Positions 34,406 to 48,673 of a stretch of 64,000 nt of DNA are shown piece after piece. The DNA comes from Microlunatus sagamiharensis (GTDB lineage Bacteria; Actinomycetota; Actinomycetes; Propionibacteriales; Propionibacteriaceae), in contig NZ_LT629799.1 of the NCBI RefSeq assembly GCF_900105785.1, positions 1,240,001 to 1,304,000 on the forward strand, written 5' to 3'. The position numbers and the translations under genes were made by a program. Each line of letters starts with the position of its first letter. Position 1 is the stretch's first letter. The notes beneath the pieces were generated by a model. That model saw only the letters and a list, made by a program, of their open reading frames with translations. It had not been told where the DNA came from and made no database searches.

Positions 34406-35500
34406 ATGACCCAGGCAGCCACCGAGCACGCGACGTTCGCGGTGCCCGCGATCGACCTGACGCCCTGGGTGGGCGAGGAGCAGGGCCCCGAGGCGGACGC
34501 CGCTCGCGCCCGCGTCGCCCGCGAGCTCGACGAGGCCTGCCGCACGGTCGGCTTCGTGCAGGTCCTCGGCCACGGGGTCCCGCGGTCGACGGTCGACGGG
34601 CTGGCCTCGGCGATGGACGACTTCTTCGGGCTCCCGCTGGAGGACAAGCTCGCGTACAAGGTCCCGGCCAACCGCGGCTACTCCGCCCCCAGGAGCGAGT
34701 CGCTGAGCCTGAGCCTCGGCGTCGAGTCGGCCACCCGCATGAACGACTTCTTCGAGGCCTTCAACGTCGGCGTCGAGGCGCGCTCCTTCACCGGGCTCGA
34801 CCTCGACGAGGCCGACTACGGCCTCAACGTGTGGCCCGACGTGCCCGGCTACCGCGAGCGGGTCGAGACGTACTTCGCCGAGGCCGGGCGCGTCGCCCGC
34901 ACGCTGCTGCGGGTCTTCGCGGCCGCGCTCGACCTGCCGCCGACCTTCTTCTCCGAGCTCACCGACCACTCCATCGACGTGCTCCGGATGAACAACTACG
35001 CCCTGCCGCCCGGCGAGATCACCCTCGACGGCGAGCTGACCGGGATGGGCGAGCACACCGACTTCGGGCTGGTCACCGTGCTGTGGGCCGACCAGGTGGC
35101 CGGGCTGCAGGTCCTCGGGCGGGACGGGGGCTGGCACGACGTGGACCCGGCCGACGACGCCCTGCTCGTCAACCTCGGCGACCTCACCGCCCGGCTGACC
35201 AACGACCGCTGGATGTCGACCCTGCACCGCGTGAAGCCGCCGGTGGTCGACGGCCGCATCGAGCGCCGCCGCTCCGCCGCGTACTTCCACGACGGCAACG
35301 TCGACGCCGTCGTGGCGACCCTGCCCACGCACCTCGACGCCAGCGCCTGGGGCAGCGAGGCCGGGGAGGCGTACGGGCCCGTCACGGTCCGCGACCACAT
35401 CGCCGCCAAGCTCGCCGGGTCCCGTCAGGGCCGGATCAACGTCTCCGCGGTCCGCGAGGCCGCCCGCGTCCTGGCCTCCCAGGGCTCCGTCACGGGCTGA
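34406..35500 (+). CDS. 2-oxoglutarate/Fe(II) oxygenase, isopenicillin N synthase-like
   Basis: The 364-residue protein has an N-terminal DIOX_N domain (CRTVGFVQVLGHGVP) and a double-stranded beta-helix domain. The iron triad is His and Asp in GEHTDFGLVTVL (about residues 217-219) and His in STLHRVKPP, and the 2OG-binding Arg-x-Ser is in RRRSAAYF. The fold is that of plant-type 2OG dioxygenases and isopenicillin N synthase. No biosynthetic cluster surrounds it, so the substrate is open. A GGAAGGA ribosome site supports the ATG. Confidence 0.88.
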   Translation: MTQAATEHATFAVPAIDLTPWVGEEQGPEADAARARVARELDEACRTVGFVQVLGHGVPRSTVDGLASAMDDFFGLPLEDKLAYKVPANRGYSAPRSESLSLSLGVESATRMNDFFEAFNVGVEARSFTGLDLDEADYGLNVWPDVPGYRERVETYFAEAGRVARTLLRVFAAALDLPPTFFSELTDHSIDVLRMNNYALPPGEITLDGELTGMGEHTDFGLVTVLWADQVAGLQVLGRDGGWHDVDPADDALLVNLGDLTARLTNDRWMSTLHRVKPPVVDGRIERRRSAAYFHDGNVDAVVATLPTHLDASAWGSEAGEAYGPVTVRDHIAAKLAGSRQGRINVSAVREAARVLASQGSVTG

Positions 35501-35520
35501 GCGCCGGAGCACCCCCGACG

Positions 35521-36219
35521 ATGGCGTCCTTCCGCTACTTCACCGGTCCGATGGACTGCGGCAAGTCGACCCTGGCCCTGCAGATCGACCACACCCACAC
35601 CGCGGGAGGCCGCCGGGGCCGGCTGTTCACCAGCCGCGACCGCGCCGGCGAGGCGATCATCTCCTCCCGGCTCGGGCTGCGCCGCCCGGCTGTCGAGGTG
35701 CACCCGGCCTTCGGCTTCTGGGGCTACGTCGTCGAGCAGCTCAGCGGCGGCGCGCGCATCGACTACGTCGTCTGCGACGAGACGCAGTTCTACACCGCGG
35801 CGCAGGTCGACGACCTCGCCCGGCTGGTCGACGAGCTCGACATCGACGTCTTCGCCGTCGGCATCCTCACCGACTTCCAGACCCACCTCTTCCCGGGCTC
35901 GCGCCGGCTCGTCGAGCTGTGCGACTCGATGGAGGTGCTGCAGGTCGAGGCGCTCTGCTGGTGCGGACGCCGGGCCACCCACAACGCGCGCACGGTGGAC
36001 GGGCTGATGGTGCTCGAGGGCGACCAGGTCGTCATCGGCGACATCGAGCAGCTGGACGCCGAGCACCTCGGCGACGAGGCCGTGCCCGGGACGGGCGCGG
36101 TCGAGGTCGCGTACGAGGTGCTCTGCCGGCGCCACCACCGGGCCCGCCTGACCCGGTCGGCGGCCCAGGCGGGACTGGCCGAGACGCTGCCGTTCGGCAC
36201 GACGGAGGGAGACGCATGA
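35521..36219 (+). CDS. tdk: Thymidine kinase
   Basis: The 232-residue protein has a P-loop GPMDCGKST, a lasso-like basic segment, the catalytic base in CDETQFY and zinc-ligand candidates CWCGRR and CRRHH. These match type II (TK1-like) thymidine kinase, which phosphorylates deoxythymidine in salvage. The loop reads MDCGK where many have MGSGK, and the glycine-rich core is kept. It overlaps the sulfurtransferase start by 4 bases. Confidence 0.92.
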   Translation: MASFRYFTGPMDCGKSTLALQIDHTHTAGGRRGRLFTSRDRAGEAIISSRLGLRRPAVEVHPAFGFWGYVVEQLSGGARIDYVVCDETQFYTAAQVDDLARLVDELDIDVFAVGILTDFQTHLFPGSRRLVELCDSMEVLQVEALCWCGRRATHNARTVDGLMVLEGDQVVIGDIEQLDAEHLGDEAVPGTGAVEVAYEVLCRRHHRARLTRSAAQAGLAETLPFGTTEGDA

Positions 36220-37076
36220 GCACGGACCAGGGCGACGCCCGCAGCCGGGTGCTGGTCGAGCCGGAGGAGCTCGCCGCGCGGCTGGACCGCGGGGAGCGGG
36301 TGGTCCTCCTCGACGTCCGCGGCAGCATGACCGGTCCGCCCGGGCGGCCCGAGCACGAGGCGGGCCACCTGCCGGGCGCGGTGTTCGTCGACCTGGAGAC
36401 CGAGCTGTCCGGGCCGCACGGCCATGGCGGCGGCCGGCACCCGCTGCCCGACCCCGAGGCGTTCCAGGCGGTGATGCGGGCCGCGGGCGTCGACGACGAC
36501 GTGCCCGTGGTCGCGTACGACGGCGCGACGTCGCTCTACGCCGCGCGGCTGTGGTGGCTGCTGACCGATGCCGGGCACCGCGACGTCCGCGTGCTCGACG
36601 GCGGCTACGCCGGCTGGGTCGCGGCGGGGCTGCCGGTCGAGACCGGGCCGGTCGCGCCGCAGGTGCCGGGCGGGTTCGTCGCCCACCCCGGACATCGCGA
36701 CCGGGTCGACGCCGCGGCGATCCTCGCCGGCGTCGGCTCGCCCGTCGTCGACGTGCGCGCCGCGAACCGCTACCGCGGCGAGACCGAGCCGTTCGACCCC
36801 GTCGCCGGCCACATCCCCGGCGCGCTGAACCGGCCCACGGCGGACCTGCTCGACGAGCGGTCGCGGTTCCGTCCGGCGGCCGAGGTCGCCGCGGCCTTCG
36901 CCGGGGTCGAGGCACCCGTCCTCTACTGCGGCTCGGGCGTCACGGCCGCCCAGGCGCTGCTGGCGCTCGAGGCGGCCGGGCTCGAGGGCGGCCGGATCTA
37001 CCCCGGCTCGTGGAGCGACTGGCTGAGCGACCCGGAGCGTCCGGTCGCGACCGGCGAGGAGCCCGCGACGGACTGA
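36216..37076 (+). CDS. sseA: 3-mercaptopyruvate/thiosulfate sulfurtransferase
   Basis: The 286-residue protein contains two rhodanese domains. The first is inactive (LLDVRGSMTGPPG, then AYDGATSLYAARLWWLL). The second has the catalytic Cys loop YCGSGVTAAQ; CGSGVT is the form typical of mercaptopyruvate sulfurtransferases. It transfers sulfur to cyanide or thiols. It starts at an ATGA overlapping tdk. The symbol is by family resemblance. Confidence 0.88.
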   Translation: MSTDQGDARSRVLVEPEELAARLDRGERVVLLDVRGSMTGPPGRPEHEAGHLPGAVFVDLETELSGPHGHGGGRHPLPDPEAFQAVMRAAGVDDDVPVVAYDGATSLYAARLWWLLTDAGHRDVRVLDGGYAGWVAAGLPVETGPVAPQVPGGFVAHPGHRDRVDAAAILAGVGSPVVDVRAANRYRGETEPFDPVAGHIPGALNRPTADLLDERSRFRPAAEVAAAFAGVEAPVLYCGSGVTAAQALLALEAAGLEGGRIYPGSWSDWLSDPERPVATGEEPATD

Positions 37077-37098
37077 GTCCGACGCCGGGCCCGAGCGG

Positions 37099-38883
37099 TC
37101 AGCTCTGCTTGGGTCCGCCGAACATGATCTCGTCCCAGGAGGGGACCGAGGCGCGCTTGCGGCGCCCGGGCTTGCGCGACGCGCCGGGGCTCGGGATGAG
37201 GGGCTCGTCGACGTCGGGGACCGGCGGGGCCTCGGCGGCGTCGTGCGTCACCTCGGTGGACGCCTCGGTGGACGCTGCGGCGGGCCCGGCGGCCGTCGGC
37301 TCGTCCTCCATGCCCGGCAGGGCGACGTCCTCGGGTTCCGTCGGCCCGTCCTGCTCGCGTACCGCCGGGGCCGCGGGGGCCTCGTGCTCCTCGGGGGCGT
37401 CCTGCTCGGCGCCCGGCCCGGTCCCGTCGGCCTCGTCGGTCTCGTCTTCCTCGCCGACCTCGGCTCCGACCGTCACGTCCAGCTCGTGCGTGTCGTGCGT
37501 GTCGTGCGCGGGTCCGTCCAGCGGGTCGGGCCCGGGGTCGGCGGGGACCACGACGGCCGTCGGCGCCTCGAACTCATGCTCGTCGACGACGGGCACGGCC
37601 GCGGCGTCGGACAGCCCCGCGTACACGTTGACCGAGTCCTCGGCGTAGCCGTCGCCGCCGAGCATGTCGTAGAGGGTGTCGAGCGCGGAGCGCGCGTCCT
37701 CCACGGACTCGAGGTCGGCCGCGTCGTCCGGGGCGTCGGCGGGGGAGTCGGGGACGTCGACCTCGACGCTGACGCTGGTGAGGTGCCGGACGACGGCGAC
37801 CGTGGGCTCGGCGGCCTCGTCACGCGTACGGGCGGTCGTGTCGGGCTCGTCGGCGCGGGCCTCGTCGCCGTCCTCGCCGGTCAGGTCGGACTCCGGGTCC
37901 GTCGTCGCGAGGACGACCAGCTCCTCGAGGCTCAGCTCGGCCGGGGGCACGACCTGGAGCGCCGCGGCCAGGTCCTCGTCCGACCCGCCCTCCGTGACGA
38001 CCTCGAGGCGCTCGGTCACCTCGACGTCGGAGTCGAGGTGGAAGTCGTCGTCGAGGTCGGCGTCCGACGCGTCCGGGCCGTGGGCGGCACCCTCCCGCAG
38101 GTCCTCGTGACCCACCTCGTGGCCGGGCTCGCTCGTGGCCCGGATCAGCGCGAGCTCGTCGTCACGGTCGACGGCTGCGGCGACGGGGGAGGGACGCTCG
38201 CCGGACAGCCAACGGGCGTCGTCGTCCTCGGCGAGGGAGAAGCGGCCCTGCGGGTCGAAGCGGAACTCGGCGTGGCGCTCCTGGTCGAGCAGCGCGTAGT
38301 CGGCGCTGACCTGCCACTGGCCGTCCTCGCGCTTCCACGCGTCCCAGGCGACCTCGTCGGCGTCCACGCCCTGCCCGAGCAGGCGCTCGGCCACGACCGT
38401 GCGCAGCGGACGGTTCCCCGAACCCTCACCGCGCCGCCGAACGGAACCGCTCAGCGCCGTGAGCGCCATGTGCTCGCGCTCGGCCAGCACCGGCGCCGCG
38501 AACCGCTCGACGCGCTCGGGGTCCATCCCGGAGGCGGCGACGAGGTCCTCCAGCGACTCCCCAGCGCGGATGCGGGTCTGGATGTCGCGGGGGCTGAGCG
38601 TGGTGTCCATGGGGGTCTCCCGTCGTCGGGGCGGGCGTCGTGCCTGGGCTGGTGCGGGTGGAGGTCCGTCGGCCGCGGTCGCCGGTGCCTCGTCCGCAGC
38701 AGCGGCGGGGTCCGGGGTGGGGATGCCGTCCTCAGCCCCGAGGCGCTCACGGACCTGCTGCAGGACGGAGCGCGTCGTGGGGTCGTCGGGGTCGAGCGGG
38801 ACGGTCAGCTCCTCGCCGTCCTCGGTCAGCAGCACCACCGACGTGCCGTCGGCCGTCGGTCCCACCAGTCGCGCGGTCCGCAT
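37099..38883 (-). CDS. sepH: Septation protein SepH
   Basis: The 594-residue protein begins MRTARLVGPTADGTSVVLLT, has the DUF3071 N-terminal domain (to about 215; SPRDIQTRIRAGESLEDLVA, AERLLGQGVDADEVAWDAW), then some 350 very acidic, probably disordered residues, and the conserved end SVPSWDEIMFGG. SepH stimulates FtsZ assembly in Streptomyces and mycobacteria. It is convergent with sseA (22 bases) and divergent from the MoxR-like gene, and is longer than many homologues because of its acidic linker. Confidence 0.93.
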   Translation of the reverse strand: MRTARLVGPTADGTSVVLLTEDGEELTVPLDPDDPTTRSVLQQVRERLGAEDGIPTPDPAAAADEAPATAADGPPPAPAQARRPPRRRETPMDTTLSPRDIQTRIRAGESLEDLVAASGMDPERVERFAAPVLAEREHMALTALSGSVRRRGEGSGNRPLRTVVAERLLGQGVDADEVAWDAWKREDGQWQVSADYALLDQERHAEFRFDPQGRFSLAEDDDARWLSGERPSPVAAAVDRDDELALIRATSEPGHEVGHEDLREGAAHGPDASDADLDDDFHLDSDVEVTERLEVVTEGGSDEDLAAALQVVPPAELSLEELVVLATTDPESDLTGEDGDEARADEPDTTARTRDEAAEPTVAVVRHLTSVSVEVDVPDSPADAPDDAADLESVEDARSALDTLYDMLGGDGYAEDSVNVYAGLSDAAAVPVVDEHEFEAPTAVVVPADPGPDPLDGPAHDTHDTHELDVTVGAEVGEEDETDEADGTGPGAEQDAPEEHEAPAAPAVREQDGPTEPEDVALPGMEDEPTAAGPAAASTEASTEVTHDAAEAPPVPDVDEPLIPSPGASRKPGRRKRASVPSWDEIMFGGPKQS

Positions 38884-39037
38884 CGGTCGCGGCGGCTCCC
38901 CTCTTCGTCGGCCACAACCTACCGTCTGGGCGCGTCCGCCGCGGTCAGGCGCCCGGCGGACAGCCGTCGCCGCCGCCCGGGTGGACCGGCGCGCGCGAGC
39001 CCGGGCGCAGTTGCCTGCCGGTCGTAGGTTGCTGGAC

Positions 39038-40456
39038 ATGACGTCGTCTTCCGCGGGCACGCACCCGGCGCCCGCCACACTCGGCCAGCTGCGCGCCTCG
39101 GGTCACGAGAGCCGCGGCGTCGCCGCCGAGCTCCGCGCCAACCTGCTGTCGCGTCTCCGCTCCGGCGAGGACGCCTTCCCCGGCATCGTCGGGCTCGAGG
39201 ACACCGTGGTGCCCGAGCTCGAGTCCGCCCTGCTCGCCGGCCACGACCTCGTGCTCCTCGGCGAGCGCGGCCAGGGCAAGACCCGCATCATGCGCACCCT
39301 CGTCACGCTGCTCGACGAGTGGAGCCCGGAGGTCGCGGGCTGCGAGATCCACGACGACCCGTACGCGCCCGTGTGCGTCCGCTGCCGCACGCTGCTCGCC
39401 GAGCTCGGCGACGACCTGCCCGTCGCCTGGCGCCACCGCGACGACCGCTACACCGAGAAGCTGGCGACCCCCGACACCTCGGTCGGCGACCTCATCGGCG
39501 ACGTCGACCCGGTCAAGGTGGCGCAGGGCCGCACGCTCGGCGACCCCGAGACCGTCCACTACGGGCTGGTGCCGCGCGCCAACCGCGGGCTCTTCGGGCT
39601 CAACGAGCTCCCCGACCTGGCCGAGCGGATCCAGGTGGCGCTGTTCAACGTGCTCGAGGAGCGCGACATCCAGGTGCGCGGCTACTCGCTGCGGCTGCCG
39701 CTCGACGTGGTGCTGGTCGCGACGGCCAACCCGGAGGACTACACCAACCGCGGGCGCATCATCACCCCGCTGAAGGACCGCTTCGGCGCCGAGATCCGGA
39801 CGCACTACCTCTCCGAGGTCTCCGACGAGGTCTCGCTGCTGCGCCAGGAGGCCGAGGTCGTCGCCGAGGTCGGGGACCACCTGCTCGAGGTCCTCGCCCG
39901 CTTCGTGCACCTGCTGCGCGAGTCGAGCTCGGTCGACCAGCGCTCCGGCGTCTCGGCCCGCTTCGCCATCGCCGCGGCCGAGGGCGTCGCGGCGTCGGCG
40001 CTGCGGCGCGCGGCGCGGACGGGGGAGGCCGGCGACTCCGGGGCCGTGGCCCGCGTCTGCGACCTCGCGCCGGTGCTGCCGACGCTGCTCGGCAAGATCG
40101 AGTTCGAGATGGGCGAGGAGGGGCGCGAGCGCGCCGTGCTCGACCACCTGCTGCGCCTGGCCGTCGCCGCGACGTTCCGGGAGCGGCTCTCCGGGCTGGA
40201 CCTCTCGGGCTTCACCTCGGTGTTCGCCGAGGGCGCGGTCGTCGAGACCGGCGAGCTGGTGCCGGCCGGTGACGTGCTCTCGCAGCTCGGCACGGTCCCC
40301 GGGCTGGCGAAGGTCCTCGACCGCCTCGGCTACGGCGACTCCGCCTCGCGCGGCCAGGTCGCCGCCGCGGTCGAGTTCGTCCTCGAGGGCCTCCACCTGA
40401 CGCGCCGCATCGAGAAGGAGACCGTCGACGGTCGTACGGTGTACGGCGCCGCCTGA
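39038..40456 (+). CDS. MoxR/magnesium-chelatase-like AAA ATPase
   Basis: The 472-residue protein has a Walker A GERGQGKTRIM (about 76-86), Walker B in GLFGLNELPD, sensor region VLVATANPEDYTNRGRIITP and C-terminal lid helices. This is the ChlI-like group that pairs with a VWA protein (here 42483-44480) to remodel or load metal into other proteins. TAGGTT at 39025-39030 lies 7 bases before the ATG. recQ lies between this gene and its presumed VWA partner. Confidence 0.88.
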   Translation: MTSSSAGTHPAPATLGQLRASGHESRGVAAELRANLLSRLRSGEDAFPGIVGLEDTVVPELESALLAGHDLVLLGERGQGKTRIMRTLVTLLDEWSPEVAGCEIHDDPYAPVCVRCRTLLAELGDDLPVAWRHRDDRYTEKLATPDTSVGDLIGDVDPVKVAQGRTLGDPETVHYGLVPRANRGLFGLNELPDLAERIQVALFNVLEERDIQVRGYSLRLPLDVVLVATANPEDYTNRGRIITPLKDRFGAEIRTHYLSEVSDEVSLLRQEAEVVAEVGDHLLEVLARFVHLLRESSSVDQRSGVSARFAIAAAEGVAASALRRAARTGEAGDSGAVARVCDLAPVLPTLLGKIEFEMGEEGRERAVLDHLLRLAVAATFRERLSGLDLSGFTSVFAEGAVVETGELVPAGDVLSQLGTVPGLAKVLDRLGYGDSASRGQVAAAVEFVLEGLHLTRRIEKETVDGRTVYGAA

Positions 40457-40570
40457 GGTCCGCTCGGGCGTCGCCCACCCACCCGGTGACGGGCTCGTAG
40501 AAGGGGTCGGACCCTGTCCACGCTGACGCTCGCCCGCGCCGCCGACGGCACCTCCGGTACGCCGCTGGAC

Positions 40571-42364
<1,794 letters not shown>

Positions 42365-42375
42365 GCCCCAGACCT

Positions 42376-42440
42376 CCGCCGAGCGGTAGGTTGCCGCGTC
42401 AACCCGGCCCGATTCGGCGCGGCAAGCTACCGCTCGGCGG
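42376..42440. terminator. Long perfect-arm hairpin between recQ and VWA gene
   Basis: Arms 42376-42398 and 42418-42440 pair over 22 of 23 positions (one G-G mismatch), with a 19-base loop. The outer 14 bases CCGCCGAGCGGTAG match exactly. It starts 11 bases after the recQ stop. It could be a terminator, a repeat element or both. There is no U-tract. Confidence 0.6.
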
Positions 42441-42482
42441 CGAGCCCGGGGTTCGCTAGGAGGGCGGGGCTAGGTTCGGGTC

Positions 42483-44480
42483 GTGAGTGCTGAGAGGTAC
42501 GAGCCGGGGGATCCGCACGGCAGGTTCCGGTACGGGCCCTGGCGGGGTGGGCCCGACCCGCTGGCCGCGCCGTACGACGTGCGCGCCGCGATCGACAAGA
42601 TCGGCTCCGACGTGCTGTCGGCCGGCAACGTGCGCGACTCGCTGCGCGAGCTGCTGCGCGAGGGGCTGGACGGCCGCGGCGGCCTCGACCGGCTCGCGGA
42701 GAAGATCCGCAAGATGCGTAACGCCGCCCGGCGCCGCGGTGACCTGGGCGGGACGCTCGACCAGGTGCGCTCGGCGCTCGACCAGGCGCTCGCCGCCGAG
42801 CGCGAGGCGCTGGCCGGCCAGGACGGCGACGACGCCCGGTTCGCCGAGATGGAGCTCGACACGCTGCCCGACGACGTCGCTGGCGCGGTGCGCGGGCTCG
42901 ACGGCTACGACTGGACCTCGCCCGAGGCGCGTCAGACGTACGAGCAGATCAAGCAGATGCTGCAGCGCGAGGTGCTCGACGCGCAGTTCGCGGGGATGAA
43001 GCAGGCCCTGGAGAACCCGGACCCCGAGGCGATGGCCCGGGTCAAGGACATGCTCGCCGACCTCAACCAGCTGCTCGCCAAGCACGCGCGCAGCGAGGAC
43101 ACGACCGACGCGTTCAGCGAGTTCATGGACAAGCACGGGGAGTTCTTCCCCGAGCAGCCGGAGACGATCGAGGAGCTCATCGACGCGCTCGCCCGGCGCC
43201 AGGCCGCGGCGCAGCGGATGATGAACTCGCTCAGCCCCGAGCAGCGCGAACAGCTCGGCCAGCTGATGTCCGACGCGCTCTCCGACGCCGACCTGGCCTC
43301 CGAGATGGCCCAGCTGAGCGACAACCTGCGCTCGCTGCGGCCCGGGCTCGACCGCGGCTCGGACGCCGGCATGCGCGGCGGACCCGGTCAGCCGAGCCTC
43401 GGCTACTCCGAGGCGGTCGAGGCCGTGGCCGAGCTGGCCGACCTCGAGGCCCTCGAGGCGCAGATCTCGCAGAGCGGGTGGGGCTCGACCCTCGACGACG
43501 TCGACGTGGACCTGCTCGAGCAGCGCCTCGGCAACGAGGCCGTCCGCGACTTCCAGGCGCTGCGCGACCTCGAGCGCGAACTGGAGGCGCAGGGCTACCT
43601 GTCCCGCGGCGACGACGGCATGCGGCTGACCCCCCGCGCCGTACGCCGCCTCGGCCAGTCCGCGCTCAAGCGCGTCTTCGACCAGCTGTCGGCGAGCGGC
43701 AACGGCGACCACGCCGACCACCGCACCGGTGCCGCCGACGAACCGACTGGCCTGACCCGGCCGTGGGTGTTCGGCGACGAGCTGCCCCTCGACGCCAGCC
43801 GTACGGTCGCCAACTCGCTCCGTCGCCGCGCGCTCCACCCGGTGGAGGACGGCGGCATGCTGCTCGACGTCGAGGACTTCGAGGTCACCGAGACCGAGCG
43901 GCGCACGACCGCGGCCGTCGCGCTCTGCGTCGACCTGTCCTTCTCGATGGTCCAGGACGGGCGCTGGGGCCCGATGAAGCAGACCGCCCTGGCGCTCAAC
44001 CACCTCATCGAGACGCGCTTCCGCCAGGACGCGCTGCAGGTGATCGGGTTCAACCGGCTGGCGCGGCGGCTCACGCCGGTCCAGCTCGCCGAGGCCGAGC
44101 CCGAGTGGATCCAGGGGACCAACCTGCAGCACGCGCTGCTGCTGGCCACGCGCCACCTGCGCCGGCACCCCGACGCCGAGCCCGTCGTGCTCGTCGTCAC
44201 CGACGGCGAGCCGACCGCGCACCTGACCGGCGACGGCGGTGCGGCGTTCCGCTGGCCGAGCACGCCCGAGACCATCCGCGCGACCGTGGCGCAGGTCGAC
44301 GAGCTGGCCCGCTACGGCGCGACGCTCAACACCTTCATGCTCGGCGACGACCCCGGCCTGGCCCGCTTCGTCGACGCGATCGCCCGCCGCGCGGGCGGGC
44401 GCGTGTTCACCCCCGACATCGGGCGCCTGGGCGAGTTCGTGGTGAGCGACTACCTCCAGGCCCGCCGCGGGCGACGCTGA
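42483..44480 (+). CDS. VWA-domain protein, likely partner of MoxR-like ATPase
   Basis: The 665-residue protein has a long helical N-terminal region with coiled-coil features (EKIRKMRNAARRRGD; ELIDALARRQAAAQRMM) and a C-terminal von Willebrand A domain. MIDAS motif DLSFS is near residues 484-488, with a following Thr (GTNLQHALL) and Asp (VVTDGEPTA). ChlD/CoxE-like VWA proteins work with MoxR-type ATPases. TAGGTT at 42471-42476 lies 6 bases before the GTG, so it has its own promoter after the hairpin. Confidence 0.88.
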   Translation: MSAERYEPGDPHGRFRYGPWRGGPDPLAAPYDVRAAIDKIGSDVLSAGNVRDSLRELLREGLDGRGGLDRLAEKIRKMRNAARRRGDLGGTLDQVRSALDQALAAEREALAGQDGDDARFAEMELDTLPDDVAGAVRGLDGYDWTSPEARQTYEQIKQMLQREVLDAQFAGMKQALENPDPEAMARVKDMLADLNQLLAKHARSEDTTDAFSEFMDKHGEFFPEQPETIEELIDALARRQAAAQRMMNSLSPEQREQLGQLMSDALSDADLASEMAQLSDNLRSLRPGLDRGSDAGMRGGPGQPSLGYSEAVEAVAELADLEALEAQISQSGWGSTLDDVDVDLLEQRLGNEAVRDFQALRDLERELEAQGYLSRGDDGMRLTPRAVRRLGQSALKRVFDQLSASGNGDHADHRTGAADEPTGLTRPWVFGDELPLDASRTVANSLRRRALHPVEDGGMLLDVEDFEVTETERRTTAAVALCVDLSFSMVQDGRWGPMKQTALALNHLIETRFRQDALQVIGFNRLARRLTPVQLAEAEPEWIQGTNLQHALLLATRHLRRHPDAEPVVLVVTDGEPTAHLTGDGGAAFRWPSTPETIRATVAQVDELARYGATLNTFMLGDDPGLARFVDAIARRAGGRVFTPDIGRLGEFVVSDYLQARRGRR

Positions 44481-44507
44481 CGCGTCGCCCCGCGGGGGCG
44501 TCGAGGC

Positions 44508-45167
44508 TCAGGCGGCCTGGATCAGGGCCTCGGTGATCTTGACCGCGCCGTCCTTGTGCTGCGTCACGTCCTTGGGCGCGGCGACGAGGACCTGGTAGAA
44601 GACCCCGTCCTTGGCGGCGAGGACGTCGATGACGTTGACGCCCGACTTCTTGCCCTTGATGTAGCGGGCCTCGTCGGCGCCCTGCACCGAGATCTTGTCG
44701 ACCGAGCCGTCGAACTGCTTCTTGAGCTCGCCCTCGACCTGGCTCAGCGGGCCGGGGAGGGGACCCTCCTGGCCGCTGAAGATCGCCGCGTCGCCGTCGC
44801 TGGGGTCCGAGGGCGTCCACTGGCAGATGTTCGACGGGCCGAGGTCGGTCGAGGTGCCCTTCTTGAGCTTGACGCCGGTCAGCTTGGACACGTCGCCCGC
44901 GCTGAGGGTGTCGCACACCTTCTTGACGTCGGCGGTGCCGCTGCTCGCGCTCGCGCTCGGGCTGGGGCTCTCTGAGGCGCTCTCGGACGGGGCGGCCGAC
45001 GACGCGGGGGCCGACGACGCGGGGGCCGCGGCGCTGGTGGCCGGCGCGGCCGCCTGCGAGGAGGTGGACGAGCTCTCCGAACCCCCGCAGGCGGTCAGCG
45101 TCAGGCCGAGGGCGGCGGCGGCCAGCCCGGCGAGCAGGGCGCGGGAGTGGAGGGGGCGCGAGGTCAT
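44508..45167 (-). CDS. Secreted lipoprotein, DUF3558-like
   Basis: The 219-residue protein has a lipoprotein signal (ALLAGLAAAALGLTLTAC, lipobox LTAC), a long Ser/Ala/Pro linker (about 26-78), and a compact domain with CDTLSAGDVSKLTGV and NICQWTPSD, where two cysteines probably pair. This resembles DUF3558, surface lipoproteins of unknown role. It is downstream of rmlA on the same strand (80 bases). The stop is 28 bases from the convergent VWA gene's stop. Confidence 0.8.
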   Translation of the reverse strand: MTSRPLHSRALLAGLAAAALGLTLTACGGSESSSTSSQAAAPATSAAAPASSAPASSAAPSESASESPSPSASASSGTADVKKVCDTLSAGDVSKLTGVKLKKGTSTDLGPSNICQWTPSDPSDGDAAIFSGQEGPLPGPLSQVEGELKKQFDGSVDKISVQGADEARYIKGKKSGVNVIDVLAAKDGVFYQVLVAAPKDVTQHKDGAVKITEALIQAA

Positions 45168-45247
45168 GGGGGTCCTGTCTGTCGACTGCCGGTCTGGCGT
45201 GCTGCCTGCCGGGCCCCGCGCACGCTACCCGGGAGCGGGGGCAGACC

Positions 45248-46123
45248 TCAGGCCGTTCGCCCTCTTCTCAGGATCTCCAGCAGGTACGTGCCGTAGCCCG
45301 ACTTCTGCAGGGCCGTCGCCCGCTCGGCCAGCTCGTCGTCGGTGAGGAAGCCGAGGCGCCAGGCCGCCTCCTCGGGCGAGCCGACCTTCAGCCCCTGCCT
45401 CGCCTCGAGGGTGCGGACGAAGTTGCCGGCGTCGTTCAGCGAGTCGAAGGTGCCGGTGTCGAGCCAGGCGGTGCCCCGCGGCAGCACGCCGACCTGGAGC
45501 TGGCCGCGCTCGAGGTAGACGCGGTTGACGTCGGTGATCTCGTACTCCCCGCGCGGCGACGGCTCGAGGCCGCGGGCGATCTCGACCACGTCGTTGTGGT
45601 AGAAGTAGAGGCCGGGCACCGCGTAGTTGGAGCGCGGCTCGGCCGGCTTCTCCTCCAGCGAGACCGCGCGGCCGTCGGCGTCGAACTCGACCACGCCGTA
45701 CGCCCGCGGCTCGGCGACCCAGTAGGCGAAGACCGCGCCGCCCTCGACGTCGCTGAACGTGCGCAGCTGGGTGCCCAGGCCGGAGCCGTAGAAGATGTTG
45801 TCGCCGAGGACGAGGGCCACCTTCTCGTCGCCGATGAAGTCGGCGCCGATGACGAAGGCCTGCGCGAGGCCGTCGGGGGAGGGCTGGGTGGCGTAGGAGA
45901 TCGAGATCCCGAACTGCGACCCGTCGCCGAGCAGCCGCTCGAAGCCGTCGCGGTCGTGCGGCGTCGTGATGACCAGCACCTCGGAGATCCCGGCGAAGAT
46001 CAGCGTCGAGAGCGGGTAGTAGATCATCGGCTTGTCGTAGACCGGCACGAGCTGCTTGCTGATCCCGAGGGTGACCGGGTGCAGCCGGGTGCCGGAGCCC
46101 CCGGCGAGGATGATGCCGCGCAT
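45248..46123 (-). CDS. rmlA: Glucose-1-phosphate thymidylyltransferase
   Basis: The 291-residue protein starts [18 protein letters not shown] and has [37 protein letters not shown] and [10 protein letters not shown], the full nucleotidyltransferase signature of RmlA. It makes dTDP-glucose from glucose-1-phosphate and dTTP, the first step to dTDP-L-rhamnose. It is divergent from rmlB with 142 bases between. Two ATG codons 9 bases apart exist; the second fits the family start. Confidence 0.95.
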   Translation of the reverse strand: MRGIILAGGSGTRLHPVTLGISKQLVPVYDKPMIYYPLSTLIFAGISEVLVITTPHDRDGFERLLGDGSQFGISISYATQPSPDGLAQAFVIGADFIGDEKVALVLGDNIFYGSGLGTQLRTFSDVEGGAVFAYWVAEPRAYGVVEFDADGRAVSLEEKPAEPRSNYAVPGLYFYHNDVVEIARGLEPSPRGEYEITDVNRVYLERGQLQVGVLPRGTAWLDTGTFDSLNDAGNFVRTLEARQGLKVGSPEEAAWRLGFLTDDELAERATALQKSGYGTYLLEILRRGRTA

Positions 46124-46148
46124 GGCGAGCATGCTCCCAGACGAGTGA

Positions 46149-48657
<2,509 letters not shown>

Positions 48658-48673
<16 letters not shown>

